Notes: a model not told the origin generated them from the sequence alone. Positions 42,099 through 51,084 are shown, counted from the first letter of the stretch. The stretch is 64,000 nt of DNA from Niastella caeni (GCF_004834005.1 NZ_STFF01000005.1:620001-684000), one strand, 5' to 3'. Translations and numbers: made by a program.

Positions 42099-42551
42099 AT
42101 GCGGGCGGTAATACAACGGGTAACACAGGCGAATGTTGTGATCAATAACAGTATACGTTCATCTATTTCAAAGGGTTTGCTCATTTTGGTAGGAATTGAA
42201 GATGCTGATACCACCGAAGATATTACCTGGTTAAGCGGGAAGATCGTTAACCTGCGCATATTTAACGATGCAGCCGGCGTTATGAACGAATCGGTCAGGG
42301 ATCAGGGCGGCGATATTTTGGTGGTAAGCCAATTTACTCTGCATGCTTCTACCAAAAAAGGGAACAGGCCATCGTATATCAAAGCATCCAAACCTCCTAT
42401 TGCCGTTCCGTTATATGAACAATTCGTACAGCAATTGCAAACCGAGCTGGGTAAACCCGTTTTTACCGGCGAATTCGGCGCCGATATGAAGGTGTCGCTG
42501 CTGAATGATGGACCCGTTACTATTGTAATAGACACAAAGAATAAAGAATAA
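42099..42551 (+). CDS. dtd: D-aminoacyl-tRNA deacylase
   Basis: A 150-aa enzyme that removes D-amino acids (and misloaded Gly) from tRNA. Family motifs: MRAVIQRVTQANVVI at the start, the catalytic LVVSQFTLHA and the GNRPSYIKAS segment, and TGEFGADMKVSLLNDGPVTI near the end, with the Gly-cisPro region. Full length. Shares a short promoter region with the divergent arfB gene; a repeat tract follows it. Confidence 0.96.
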   Translation: MRAVIQRVTQANVVINNSIRSSISKGLLILVGIEDADTTEDITWLSGKIVNLRIFNDAAGVMNESVRDQGGDILVVSQFTLHASTKKGNRPSYIKASKPPIAVPLYEQFVQQLQTELGKPVFTGEFGADMKVSLLNDGPVTIVIDTKNKE

Positions 42552-42677
42552 TGTTAATTTGAAAATGTGCAAATTTGAAAATGGAGGCAGAGATAGGAAG
42601 TAAGAAGAATGAGAATGGAATGGGAGCCTTTGATGTTTGCCGTTTCAAGATTCACCACTCACAATTCACCACTTACC
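42552..42677. repeat. Repeats of two families between dtd and the MazG-like gene
   Basis: 42554-42583 reads AATTTGAAAATGTGC then AAATTTGAAAATGG, the reverse complement of the tract at 57511-57546. 42650-42677 reads TTCACCACTCACAATTCACC then ACTTACC, the same TTCACC family found inside mfd (47622-47650). Confidence 0.65.
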
Positions 42678-43007
42678 ATGCAAATCAAAGAAGCGCAACA
42701 ACAGGTTGATCACTGGATAAAAACAGTGGGCGTTCGATATTTCAGCGAGCTAACCAATATGGCTATTCTTACCGAAGAAGTAGGAGAGTTGGCGCGTATC
42801 ATGGCCCGTAAGTATGGCGATCAGTCGTTCAAGGAAAGCGATAAAAATAAGGACCTGGCCGATGAAATGGCCGATGTATTGTGGGTGCTCATCTGCCTGG
42901 CCAATCAAACCGGCGTTGACCTTACCGAGGCCCTGAAAAAGAATTTTGAGAAAAAGAATATACGGGATGCTAACAGGCATAAGGATAATGAGAAGTTGAA
43001 AGGTTGA
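42678..43007 (+). CDS. MazG-like nucleotide pyrophosphohydrolase
   Basis: A 109-aa all-alpha NTP-pyrophosphatase. The start ATG 42678 (MQIKEAQQQVDHWIKT) is chosen since the 23 residues upstream are encoded by a dispersed repeat. Metal-binding motifs: LTEEVGELARIMARKYGDQSF (E-E-x2-E) and DLADEMADVLWVLICLANQTG (E-x2-D). Such enzymes clear non-standard nucleotides such as dUTP or oxidised NTPs; the substrate is not known here. Followed by a repeat-rich gap, then glyS. Confidence 0.9.
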   Translation: MQIKEAQQQVDHWIKTVGVRYFSELTNMAILTEEVGELARIMARKYGDQSFKESDKNKDLADEMADVLWVLICLANQTGVDLTEALKKNFEKKNIRDANRHKDNEKLKG

Positions 43008-43137
43008 GAAGTTGAAAGTTGAAGCGATGATAAAGTTAATAAAGTTGATATGGGATGAGCCTTTCGGCTGCCGAAAGGCATTAGGGAACCCTGGAATAAA
43101 GACCTTGTCAACTTGTTAACCATATTAACTTGTCAAC
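43005..43137. repeat. GTTGAAAGTTGA / AACTTGTTAACC repeat tract
   Basis: Tracts AGTTGAAAGGTTGAGAAG, AGTTGAAAGTTGAAGCG and GTTAATAAAGTTGATATGG are followed by the complementary GTCAACTTGTTAACC and ATTAACTTGTCAAC. The halves can pair with one another. Related words occur near 57.9 kb. Confidence 0.55.
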
Positions 43138-43145
43138 TATATTTG
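43113..43145 (+). promoter_or_regulatory. Promoter of glyS
   Basis: -7 box TATATTTG (43138-43145) lies seven bases before ATG 43153; TTG at 43113-43115 would be the -33 element with a slightly long spacer of 22 bp. Predicted mRNA has almost no leader. Confidence 0.55.
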
Positions 43146-43152
43146 CATCCTT

Positions 43153-44592
43153 ATGGCAACAGATAACAATAGATTCCAGGCAATTATTTCGCATTGCAAA
43201 GAGTATGGATTTATTTTTCAGTCTAGTGAGATCTATGACGGGCTCAGTGCCGTGTATGATTATGGCCAATGGGGTAGCGAGCTCAAAAAAAATATCCGTG
43301 ATTACTGGTGGAAGAGCATGACCCAGATGCATGAGAACATTGTGGGTATTGATGCGGCCATTTTTATGCATCCTACTACCTGGAAGGCCAGCGGGCACGT
43401 TGATAATTTCAGCGACCCGATGATCGATAATAAAGACAGTAAAAAGCGCTATCGCGTAGATCACCTGATCGAAGCAAAGGCCGATGAGTTGGAGAAAGAG
43501 GGTAAGAAAGCTGATGCCGACGCCCTGTTGGCAGAAATGGATAAGTTGCTGGCTGCCAACGATTATGAAGGTTTAAAAAAGCTTATAGAAGATAGAAAAA
43601 TTAAATGTACGGTAAGCGGTACCGGTAACTGGACGGAGGTGCGTCAGTTTAACCTGATGTTCAGCACCCAGTTGGGCAGCGTATCGGAAGAAGCGAGTGA
43701 GATTTACCTGCGGCCCGAAACCGCCCAGGGTATTTTTGTGAACTTCCTGAACGTACAAAAGACCGGCCGCATGAAAATACCTTTTGGTATTGCACAAACC
43801 GGTAAAGCTTTTCGTAATGAAATTGTTGCCCGGCAGTTCATCTTCCGCATGCGCGAATTTGAACAGATGGAGATGCAGTTCTTTATTCGTCCCGGCTCTC
43901 AAAAAGAATGGTACGAATACTGGAAGGAGGAACGTATGAAATGGCACCTGAGCCTGGGCATTCCCAAAGAAAAATTCCGTTTTCACGATCACGTAAAGCT
44001 GGCTCACTATGCTGATGCCGCCTGCGATATTGAATATGAATTCCCCATCGGGTTTAAAGAACTGGAAGGTATCCATTCCCGTACTGACTTCGACCTGCGT
44101 AATCACCAGGAGTACAGTAAAAAGAAAATGCAGTACTTCGATTCAGAGATCAATCAGAACTATATCCCATACGTAGTGGAAACTTCGGTAGGGCTTGATA
44201 GAACTTTCATGATGATCCTGAGCGAAGCCTATACTGAAGAAGACCTGAGCACTGCCGACAAGCAGGATAGCCGGGTGGTATTGAAGATCCCACCAAAACT
44301 GGCGCCCATAAAGCTGGCCGTATTGCCATTGGTAAAGAAAGATGGATTACCGGAAATTGCCCGGGAAATTATGGATGACTGTAAATCGCATTTCCGTTGC
44401 TTTTATGAAGAAAAAGACACCATTGGAAAGCGATATCGTCGTATGGACGCAATTGGTACACCATTCTGTATAACAGTTGATAAGCAAACCAAAGAAGACG
44501 GAACCGTAACCATCCGGCACCGCGATTCCATGCAACAGGATCGTATTCCTGCTACTCAGGTAAGGGAATTGGTTCAAAAACACATTGGCTAA
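43153..44592 (+). CDS. glyS: Glycine--tRNA ligase (class II, dimeric type)
   Basis: A 479-aa enzyme charging tRNA-Gly. It opens with ISHCKEYGFIFQSSEIYDGLSAVYDYGQWGSELKKNI, a dimeric GlyRS hallmark. Class II motif 2 is FRNEIVARQFIFRMREFEQMEMQFF; motif 3 is VETSVGLDRTFMMIL. A C-terminal anticodon-binding domain follows (LAPIKLAVLPLVKK...). Residues about 100-145 form a Lys/Glu/Ala-rich insert typical of this type. Stands alone. Confidence 0.96.
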   Translation: MATDNNRFQAIISHCKEYGFIFQSSEIYDGLSAVYDYGQWGSELKKNIRDYWWKSMTQMHENIVGIDAAIFMHPTTWKASGHVDNFSDPMIDNKDSKKRYRVDHLIEAKADELEKEGKKADADALLAEMDKLLAANDYEGLKKLIEDRKIKCTVSGTGNWTEVRQFNLMFSTQLGSVSEEASEIYLRPETAQGIFVNFLNVQKTGRMKIPFGIAQTGKAFRNEIVARQFIFRMREFEQMEMQFFIRPGSQKEWYEYWKEERMKWHLSLGIPKEKFRFHDHVKLAHYADAACDIEYEFPIGFKELEGIHSRTDFDLRNHQEYSKKKMQYFDSEINQNYIPYVVETSVGLDRTFMMILSEAYTEEDLSTADKQDSRVVLKIPPKLAPIKLAVLPLVKKDGLPEIAREIMDDCKSHFRCFYEEKDTIGKRYRRMDAIGTPFCITVDKQTKEDGTVTIRHRDSMQQDRIPATQVRELVQKHIG

Positions 44593-44665
44593 ATGCGGTA
44601 TAAATATTGAATTAATTGAAATATTCGCATCGAAAAACTACTCTTTTTAATTATGTTTAACCTTG

Positions 44666-44673
44666 TACTTTTG
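44666..44673 (+). promoter_or_regulatory. -7 box TACTTTTG
   Basis: Matches TAnnTTTG and lies about 45 bp before the ATG at 44719. Confidence 0.5.
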
Positions 44674-44718
44674 TAACACCTTAAAAAAACCAGGTGAAAC
44701 AACAATGGAGGCTAGCCT

Positions 44719-45012
44719 ATGCTTTTAATTAAATTGTCAATTGACGTTTCACTGCTGGTTGGCATCATCGCGATTGCTTTTGCTTCAGGCTTTTTACTAC
44801 GCAGTAGTCAGCTTAAAAAGCAGAAAAAGCGAGTGAATGAATTAGAGAAGGAAATGATGACCAGTCATGCAGAAATTCTTGAATTACAGAGAGATAAGCT
44901 GATGCTGGAAGAAAAACTCAAAGGCTCATCTAACATTCCTGTAATTTCGATTACCGCAAAAGAAGAAAAGAAATCAGACAAGCTGCAGGATAAATCGGTT
45001 AGTAATAAGTAA
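44719..45012 (+). CDS. Small membrane-anchored coiled-coil protein, 97 aa
   Basis: One N-terminal transmembrane helix (residues about 8-27), then a basic and coiled-coil stretch (KKQKKRVNELEKEMMTSHAEILELQRDKLMLEEKLKG) and a polar tail (residues 72-97). This layout resembles small LapA/YrhK-type anchors, but I do not recognise a named family. Its own promoter is visible. Little else lies between it and the minus-strand reductase gene. Confidence 0.7.
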   Translation: MLLIKLSIDVSLLVGIIAIAFASGFLLRSSQLKKQKKRVNELEKEMMTSHAEILELQRDKLMLEEKLKGSSNIPVISITAKEEKKSDKLQDKSVSNK

Positions 45013-45245
45013 CGTCCTGCTATAGTTCAAGCTTGTTTTTCTCTTCGCCCTCTTAACCAGCACTATTTCCAAATCCATTTGATATCCCGGGGGAATAATA
45101 ACCAAAATCATCGTGATCAAAAACGATGATAGCAGTTGTTTATTGGCCTTTGTCCAAATAAATAGCTCAGCTAAGTGCATTTTGCAAGTTGAGGGATAAT
45201 AGTATCTATAGGGTTCTGGCAAAGGTCAGATCAAATATTTTATTG

Positions 45246-46016
45246 CTATCCATATAACTCCTGGTGAATAAGCTTACGGTCGTACCCCAACGCCTGAATG
45301 CGTTGTTTTGCCTCATCGATCATGTTCTTCCAACCGCATAAATAAAAATAAGCCGGCCTTAATGAAGTGGGGTCGGAAGTGCCCATATTGCTACCGTTAG
45401 ATTGTATTATTTCCTCATAAATAGTATGTACATAACCGGTACGAATCAAATGATCTTGATTTTCGACAACTTCCCGTGAATAGGTAGGTATGTATTGAAA
45501 GCTGGTTACTTTCTGAGATAATTCCTGCAGTTCTTTACCGTATAAGGTATCTCCCAGCTTTCTGCAACCGAAGATGAGGTAAATGTTCTGGTGGCTGATA
45601 TTATGATTTAAAATATGATGGGTCATTGATCTAAATGGCGCTATACCAGTACCGGTACAAATAAAGAACAGGTCGCGGTCAATAGGCTCAGGCAAAGTAA
45701 ACTTACCCAGAGGGCCGCGAAACGGTAGTTCGTCTCCTTCTTTTACTTCATTAAAGAGCCAGGTAGTGCCGGCGCCACCTTCCAGCAAAACGATCACCAG
45801 TTCAAAAACATTAGTGCCATCGGGCCAGGAGGAAATGGAGTAGCTGCGCTGCCGCCTGGCAGGTTTTTCATGAATAGGCAGGTCGAGGGTAACAAACTGG
45901 CCGGGCTCAAAATCGAACGACTTCATTTCTGGCACTTCTATCCAATACCGCCTCGTGTTACTGGTTTCATTAACAATGCGAATAACTTTACCGGTTTGCC
46001 AGGGAAGAAGAGACAT
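45246..46016 (-). CDS. Ferredoxin/flavodoxin--NADP(+) reductase-like flavoprotein
   Basis: A 256-aa two-domain flavoprotein. The FAD site RQRSYSISSW (Arg57-Ser60, the R-x-Y-S motif) is followed by GGAGTTWLF and GPLGKFTLP; the NAD(P) loop is CTGTGIAPFRSM near residue 121, and the C-terminal FYLCGWKNMIDEAKQRI matches the family. It moves electrons between NAD(P)H and ferredoxin, flavodoxin or a heme partner; the partner is unknown. Monocistronic, with a repeat-rich region upstream. Confidence 0.9.
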   Translation of the reverse strand: MSLLPWQTGKVIRIVNETSNTRRYWIEVPEMKSFDFEPGQFVTLDLPIHEKPARRQRSYSISSWPDGTNVFELVIVLLEGGAGTTWLFNEVKEGDELPFRGPLGKFTLPEPIDRDLFFICTGTGIAPFRSMTHHILNHNISHQNIYLIFGCRKLGDTLYGKELQELSQKVTSFQYIPTYSREVVENQDHLIRTGYVHTIYEEIIQSNGSNMGTSDPTSLRPAYFYLCGWKNMIDEAKQRIQALGYDRKLIHQELYG

Positions 46017-46079
46017 ATGGCTTGCAATTTTTAATAAGTTACTGGATTTATGGCCATTGGCAAAATTGAGGGCTGAAAG

Positions 46080-46274
46080 TCAGTTGTTTCAGAGCCCGCC
46101 CTGATCTGCGGGGTTGCAAGGAGAAGGTAGTTGCCGGATCCCGGGTTCCGGATCCGGGGAAATTCAGTTACATCGGAATTGCCGGGTAAAAATAGAGGCC
46201 TCAACTGGGACCTGAAACCGGCTATCCCGGTACCCGGCAACTGGCACCCGGCAACTGGTAACCGGTAACCGGCA
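46080..46274. repeat. GC-rich repeat cluster upstream of the tandem duplication
   Basis: Made of TTGCCGGATCCCGGGTTCCGG, CTGAAACCGGC, CCGGTACCCGGCAACTGGC and ACCGGTAACCGGC words. It belongs to the GGTAACTGG family and runs straight into the 112-bp duplication. Its minus-strand reading gives repetitive, non-authentic peptides. Confidence 0.7.
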
Positions 46275-46498
46275 CCTATGAACCCGAAATATGTATGAGC
46301 AATAAGCAATAGACAATTGGCAATCTGCCCCCCTGAAACTTGAAACCGGCACCCGGCAACCGGTACCAGGCAACTGGCAACCGGTACCTATGAACCCGAA
46401 ATATGTAAGAGCAATAAGCAATAGACAATTGGCAATCTGCCCCCCTGAAACTTGAAACCGGCACCCGGCAACCGGAACCCGGCAACTGGTAACCGGCA
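46275..46498. repeat. Tandem duplication, two 112-bp copies
   Basis: Copy 1 is 46275-46386, copy 2 is 46387-46498. By eye they differ at about five positions. Each begins CCTATGAACCCGAAATATGTA and ends in GGCAACTGG/ACCGG words. The recent tandem duplication carries a complete dispersed repeat and lies between the reductase gene and the mfd promoter. Confidence 0.85.
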
Positions 46499-46549
46499 TC
46501 CGTTAACAAAGAACTTAGAGCTGTTCCCCTCCTCGTTGCCTTTATGCCT

Positions 46550-46579
46550 TGTTGCCTCGTTGCCTTTTTCCTATCTTTG
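46550..46579 (+). promoter_or_regulatory. Promoter of mfd
   Basis: -7 box TATCTTTG at 46572-46579, preceded by GTTGCC copies near 46550 that could serve as the -33 TTG. The ATG at 46590 is ten bases beyond the box, so the mRNA would be nearly leaderless. Confidence 0.6.
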
Positions 46580-46589
46580 CGCCGCTGAT

Positions 46590-49500
46590 ATGAATTTGCA
46601 GGTGCTGCTCGACGCGTATAAAAATAACCCCCGCCTTTTTCAATTGGCGGACAGGCTCACTTTTGCCCAACCCCAACAAATTTTTTGTAAAAACCTGCAT
46701 GGTAGCTCCCCGGCCTTTGTGATCGGCACCATTTTTCAACACGATGCCTGCAGTCAGCTCAATCATGTTATTGTTTGTGAAGATGCCGAAGCGGCCGCCT
46801 ACATGCACAATTCGCTGGAGAACCTGACCCATGCCCTGAATTCATTTTTCTTTCCCTCTTCTTTTAAGAACAGGAAGAATTTCCGGTTGCTCAATTCTTC
46901 GCACGTAATGTTGCGGACCGAAGCGCTAACCCGGTTTTCTTCACCCCCGGCAGGCAGTAACCGCGTTGGTATGCTGGTTACTTATCCCGAGGCTTTGTTT
47001 GAAAAAGTAGTGTTGCCCAAAACGCTGGCCGGCAACATCATTTATTTGAAATCGGGCGATACCATAGATGTAGAAGGCTTGTTACGCCAGTTAGTTGATT
47101 ATGGTTTTTCCGGCACCGATTTCGTGTATGAGCCAGGGCAATTTGCCTTACGCGGTGGTATATTGGATATTTATTCCTTTGGCAACGAAAAGCCGTACCG
47201 GGTTGAACTGTTTGGCAATGATGTAGACTCCATTCGCATTTTTGATCCCGAAACCCAGTTGAGCGAACGGAAATTATTACAGGTAAGCATCATTCCAAAT
47301 GTAGAAACGCAGTTTGACGAAGACGAGAAGATCTCCCTGTTTGAATTTCTGCCCGAGAATACCGTTTACTGGATCCAGGATTGGGAGCTTACCAAAGAAA
47401 AACTGTTAACCCAGGAAGAAGACCTGCACCTGTTCCTGGAAATACAGGCAAACAATACGGCGCCCAAAGAGAAGGAGAATGCCGATGATGACGATAAAAC
47501 CATAAAGACAACCATAAAGGCCGATGAATTTATCTCAGGCAGTTCGCTGAAAAAAGAGCTAGCGAATCGTCATGTTGTAGAGTTTGGCCATTCGTCGGGT
47601 TTTTTGGAAGATAGCGAGCCCACTCACCATTCACCACTCACCATTGACCATAATACCAAAGACCAACCCGCTTTCAATCGCCAGTTCGATCTGCTGATAA
47701 AAGACCTGAAACAATGGGAAGCAAAGAAGTTCAGTTTGTATTTATTTGCAGAAAACCCCCGGCAGTTAGAGCGGCTGAACAGCATTTTTGAAGACCTGAA
47801 AGCCGGCATTCAATTCACGCCGGTGCCCACATCTATACACGAAGGATTTATTGATGAAGACCTGAAAGTGATCTGTTATACCGATCACCAGATCTTTCAG
47901 CGTTATCATAAATACAAGGTTAAGCAGGCTTATAATAAGAACAAGGCCATTACCCTGCGTACCCTGCGCGAATTGCAACCGGGCGATTACGTTACCCATA
48001 TCGATCATGGGGTAGGCGTGTACAGCGGCTTGCAAAAACTGGAATCAAACGGCAAGCTGCAGGAGGCGGTACGCATCATATATAAAGACAGCGACATATT
48101 GTATGTAAATATTAACTCGCTGCACAAGATCTCGAAATATACCGGTAAGGAAGGAAGCATACCCAAGGTAAATAAGCTGGGTAGTGACGCCTGGAACAAA
48201 CTGAAAGAAAAAACCAAAACAAAGGTTAAGGAAATTGCCTTTGACCTCATTACCCTGTATGCCCAACGCAAGGCGCAGCAGGGGTTTCAGCATGCGCCAG
48301 ACAATTACATGCAAACCGAACTGGAAGCCTCCTTTATTTATGAAGATACGCCCGATCAAAGTAAGGCCTCAGGAGATGTGAAGAAAGACATGGAATCGCC
48401 ATCGCCAATGGACCGCCTGGTATGTGGTGATGTAGGTTTTGGAAAAACGGAAATTGCCATCAGGGCCGCGTTCAAAAGTTGTTGCGATGGAAAACAGGCA
48501 GCCGTACTGGTGCCCACCACCATCCTGGCATTTCAACATTATAAAACATTCAGCGAACGCCTGAAAGATTTCCCGGTAACGGTAGATTACGTAAACCGGT
48601 TCAAATCGGCTAAAGAGAAAAAAGAAACCTTAAAGAAACTCGAAGAAGGTAAAATAGATATCATTATTGGAACCCATGCGCTGTTAGGCAAGGAAGTTAA
48701 ATACAAAGACCTGGGTATTTTGGTCATTGACGAGGAGCAAAAATTTGGCGTAGCCCATAAGGAAAAGATCAAGACCCTGCGTACGAATGTAGACTGTTTA
48801 ACTTTAACGGCAACGCCTATACCCCGTACGTTACAGTTCAGCCTGATGGGCGCCCGTGACCTGAGCATTATCAATACGCCGCCACCGAACAGGCAGCCAA
48901 TTCAAACCGAAGTGCAGGTATTTAACCAGGACTTCATCCGGGACGCCATATATTTTGAAACAGAACGGGGCGGACAGGTATTCTTCATACATAACCGCGT
49001 ACAGGGCCTGGCAGAAATGTCGGCGCTTATCCAGGGATTATGCCCTGACCTGAGCATTGGCTATGCGCATGGCCAGTTGGAAGGACATGTGCTGGAAGAG
49101 CGCATCCTCGACTTTATTGATAAAAAGTACGACGTACTTATTTGTACCAATATAGTTGAAAGCGGGGTAGATATTCCCAATGTAAATACCATCATCATTA
49201 ACAATGCCCACCATTTTGGGTTAAGCGATCTGCACCAGTTGCGCGGCAGGGTAGGGCGAAGCAATAAAAAAGCATTCTGTTATCTGCTGGCGCCGCCGAT
49301 GAGCACCTTGCCGCCCGATTCAAGAAAGCGCTTGCAAACCCTGGAGCAGCACAGTGAACTGGGAAGCGGCTTCCAGATAGCCATGCGCGACCTGGATATA
49401 CGGGGAGCGGGTAACCTGCTGGGTGGTGAACAAAGCGGCTTTATGGCCGAGATCGGCTTTGAAATGTACCAGAAGGTACTGGAAGAAGCCATCAAGGAGT

Positions 49501-50039
49501 TAAAGCGTACGCAGTTCCGTGAATTATTTAAGGCAGAAATATCGAAGCAGGAAGATTATGTGCAGGATTGCACCATCGATACCGACCTGGAAATATTGAT
49601 ACCCGATAGTTATGTGGAAAGCATCACCGAACGGTTAACGTTATATACCCGGTTAGATAATTGTGATAACGAAGAAGAGCTGCAGGCATTTGCCGTTGAA
49701 CTGCAAGACCGCTTTGGGCCTATACCGCAACAGGTGGAAGACCTGTTTGATACGGTGCGGAGCCGCCGGATGGCCGTAGAGCTGGGCTTTGAAAAAATGT
49801 TGCTGAAAGATGAAACCCTGAAATGTTATTTCATTAATAAGGCCGATTCACCCTATTTTGAGTCGCCCATTTTTCATAATATCCTTACGTTTATTCAAAC
49901 CAAAACCAATAAGGCGCGGTTAAAACAGAACGGAAAATTATTTATGCTGGTAATAGAAGATGTGACCAGTATGCAGATAATGGTACGTTTTCTTTCGCAA
50001 ATGAAACAATTTGTATCGGCTAAGGAAGCTACGGTATAA
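46590..50039 (+). CDS. mfd: Transcription-repair coupling factor
   Basis: An 1149-aa ATP-dependent translocase that removes stalled RNA polymerase from damaged DNA and recruits UvrA. I start it at ATG 46590 (MNLQVLLDAYKNN); an upstream ORF extension of 46 residues only translates repeat and promoter DNA. Domains: UvrB-like N-terminal region (to about 350), CarD-type RNA-polymerase-interacting domain (LQPGDYVTHIDHGVGVYSGL near 458), RecG-like helicase with Walker A GDVGFGKTE near 612 and DEEQ near 712, then TRCF C-terminal domain from about 990. Residues near 343-355 (EPTHHSPLTIDHN) are encoded by a TTCACC repeat. Confidence 0.96.
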   Translation: MNLQVLLDAYKNNPRLFQLADRLTFAQPQQIFCKNLHGSSPAFVIGTIFQHDACSQLNHVIVCEDAEAAAYMHNSLENLTHALNSFFFPSSFKNRKNFRLLNSSHVMLRTEALTRFSSPPAGSNRVGMLVTYPEALFEKVVLPKTLAGNIIYLKSGDTIDVEGLLRQLVDYGFSGTDFVYEPGQFALRGGILDIYSFGNEKPYRVELFGNDVDSIRIFDPETQLSERKLLQVSIIPNVETQFDEDEKISLFEFLPENTVYWIQDWELTKEKLLTQEEDLHLFLEIQANNTAPKEKENADDDDKTIKTTIKADEFISGSSLKKELANRHVVEFGHSSGFLEDSEPTHHSPLTIDHNTKDQPAFNRQFDLLIKDLKQWEAKKFSLYLFAENPRQLERLNSIFEDLKAGIQFTPVPTSIHEGFIDEDLKVICYTDHQIFQRYHKYKVKQAYNKNKAITLRTLRELQPGDYVTHIDHGVGVYSGLQKLESNGKLQEAVRIIYKDSDILYVNINSLHKISKYTGKEGSIPKVNKLGSDAWNKLKEKTKTKVKEIAFDLITLYAQRKAQQGFQHAPDNYMQTELEASFIYEDTPDQSKASGDVKKDMESPSPMDRLVCGDVGFGKTEIAIRAAFKSCCDGKQAAVLVPTTILAFQHYKTFSERLKDFPVTVDYVNRFKSAKEKKETLKKLEEGKIDIIIGTHALLGKEVKYKDLGILVIDEEQKFGVAHKEKIKTLRTNVDCLTLTATPIPRTLQFSLMGARDLSIINTPPPNRQPIQTEVQVFNQDFIRDAIYFETERGGQVFFIHNRVQGLAEMSALIQGLCPDLSIGYAHGQLEGHVLEERILDFIDKKYDVLICTNIVESGVDIPNVNTIIINNAHHFGLSDLHQLRGRVGRSNKKAFCYLLAPPMSTLPPDSRKRLQTLEQHSELGSGFQIAMRDLDIRGAGNLLGGEQSGFMAEIGFEMYQKVLEEAIKELKRTQFRELFKAEISKQEDYVQDCTIDTDLEILIPDSYVESITERLTLYTRLDNCDNEEELQAFAVELQDRFGPIPQQVEDLFDTVRSRRMAVELGFEKMLLKDETLKCYFINKADSPYFESPIFHNILTFIQTKTNKARLKQNGKLFMLVIEDVTSMQIMVRFLSQMKQFVSAKEATV
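47622..47650. repeat. TTCACC repeat inside mfd
   Basis: CACTCACCATTCACC, then ACTCACCATTGACC, in frame within mfd and encoding THHSPLTIDH. The same TTCACC words are intergenic at 42650-42677 and 24781-24800. It looks like a dispersed repeat that has entered the gene in a surface loop. Confidence 0.65.
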
Positions 50040-50126
50040 AGAAAGTTAAAAGGCCAAAGCGAAAAGCTGAAAGTCGAAACGCGGCTGTATTTGCATCAGG
50101 CCTTAGCCGGTAACCTGAAACCAGAA

Positions 50127-50555
50127 TTAGAGTCTCTTCTCCATAATATAGTGCGGAATAGTAACCTCTTCAAATTCCTGGCCGCAGACGTTATAACCGA
50201 GTTTTTCATAAAAACCTACGGCAGTTTTGCGGGCATGCATGGTTATTTTCTGAAAACCGCGGTCGCGGGCAATATTTTCGGCAAACTGCATCAGGGCCCG
50301 GCCAATGCCTTTACCCTGCAGGTTATTTAATACGGCCATCTGGCGCAAGCGAACCGAAGCGGGGTCTTCTTTGATCAACATACAGCAGCCCAGCATCTTT
50401 TCTTCTTCAAAAGCGCCAATTAAGATCTCCTCTTTTTCTTTTTCCAGTTCTTCGGGGGTAAATTGCAAACCCAATGGCCTGCGTAAAATGTCATTACGCA
50501 ATTGAACCATTTGCTGGTACTCGCGGGAACCATGATCTATTATTTTTAAAGCCAT
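50127..50555 (-). CDS. GNAT-family N-acetyltransferase
   Basis: A 142-aa enzyme from ATG 50555 (MALKIIDHGSREYQQM); the longer reading starts from TTG. GNAT motifs: LRQMAVLNNLQGKGIGRALMQFAENIARDRG (acetyl-CoA loop Q-G-K-G-I-G) and FYEKLGYNVCGQEFEE. N-terminal QLRNDILRRPLGLQFTPEELEKE resembles the ElaA-like/'RPLGL' GNAT group. Substrate unknown. Convergent with mfd, divergent from acpP. Confidence 0.88.
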   Translation of the reverse strand: MALKIIDHGSREYQQMVQLRNDILRRPLGLQFTPEELEKEKEEILIGAFEEEKMLGCCMLIKEDPASVRLRQMAVLNNLQGKGIGRALMQFAENIARDRGFQKITMHARKTAVGFYEKLGYNVCGQEFEEVTIPHYIMEKRL

Positions 50556-50763
50556 GCCGACTAATTGGGTAGTGCGCTGCAATATAATGATTTACCATTT
50601 ATCAGCCCCAATTGAGGTATTTAAAAATAAACAGGTCCCGAAAAGCATAAACAACGCAGATATCCGTTTTAGGGGGCCTGCCGGTAGTTTGGCGGGCGGG
50701 ATAGTACTACAAAACCGGTAAATCACAAAATATTAACAAGATTAATTAAAAACCAGCCTTTTA

Positions 50764-50792
50764 TTGTCATTATTCCAAAATCTATATTTTTG
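50764..50792 (+). promoter_or_regulatory. Promoter of acpP-fabF-rnc
   Basis: -33 TTG (50764-50766), 18-bp spacer, -7 TATTTTTG (50785-50792). Good Bacteroidetes-type promoter, 24 bp before acpP ATG. Upstream, 50672-50700 holds GCCTGCCGG and CGGGCGGG words of a palindromic repeat. Confidence 0.62.
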
Positions 50793-50816
50793 CAGCCGTA
50801 ACTAAACTTTACAAAA

Positions 50817-51053
50817 ATGTCAGACATCGCAACAAGAGTTAAAAAGATCATTGTTGATAAGCTTGGTGTAGAAGAAGCAGAGGTTACCAATGAGGCTTCT
50901 TTCACCAATGATTTAGGTGCCGATTCGCTCGACACCGTGGAATTAATTATGGAATTTGAAAAGGAGTTCAATATTTCCATCCCTGATGAACAGGCCGAAA
51001 CAATTACCACTGTTGGCCAGGCTGTTGCTTACTTAGAAGAGCATGCTAAGTAA
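50817..51053 (+). CDS. acpP: Acyl carrier protein
   Basis: A 78-aa four-helix carrier. Phosphopantetheine is attached at Ser37 in GADSLDTVELIM. It is acidic (EEAEVTNEASFTNDLGADSLD) as usual. Carries the growing acyl chain in type II fatty acid synthesis. Its place before fabF and rnc is the classic acpP-fabF-rnc order of Bacteroidetes and many bacteria. Confidence 0.97.
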   Translation: MSDIATRVKKIIVDKLGVEEAEVTNEASFTNDLGADSLDTVELIMEFEKEFNISIPDEQAETITTVGQAVAYLEEHAK

Positions 51054-51084
51054 TTTGAATACTGTAGATCAGGTGCAATAAATT

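Noticed and set aside
46275..46498. Possible CRISPR-like repeat
   Set aside because: Only two long direct copies with no unique spacers; it is a tandem duplication.
46031..46509. Three overlapping minus-strand ORFs of 77-111 codons with repeated QLPGTGCRVPVSSF-like peptides
   Set aside because: They are translations of the GGTAACCGG repeat cluster and its tandem duplication; the peptide repeats follow the DNA repeats and no signal or domain is present.
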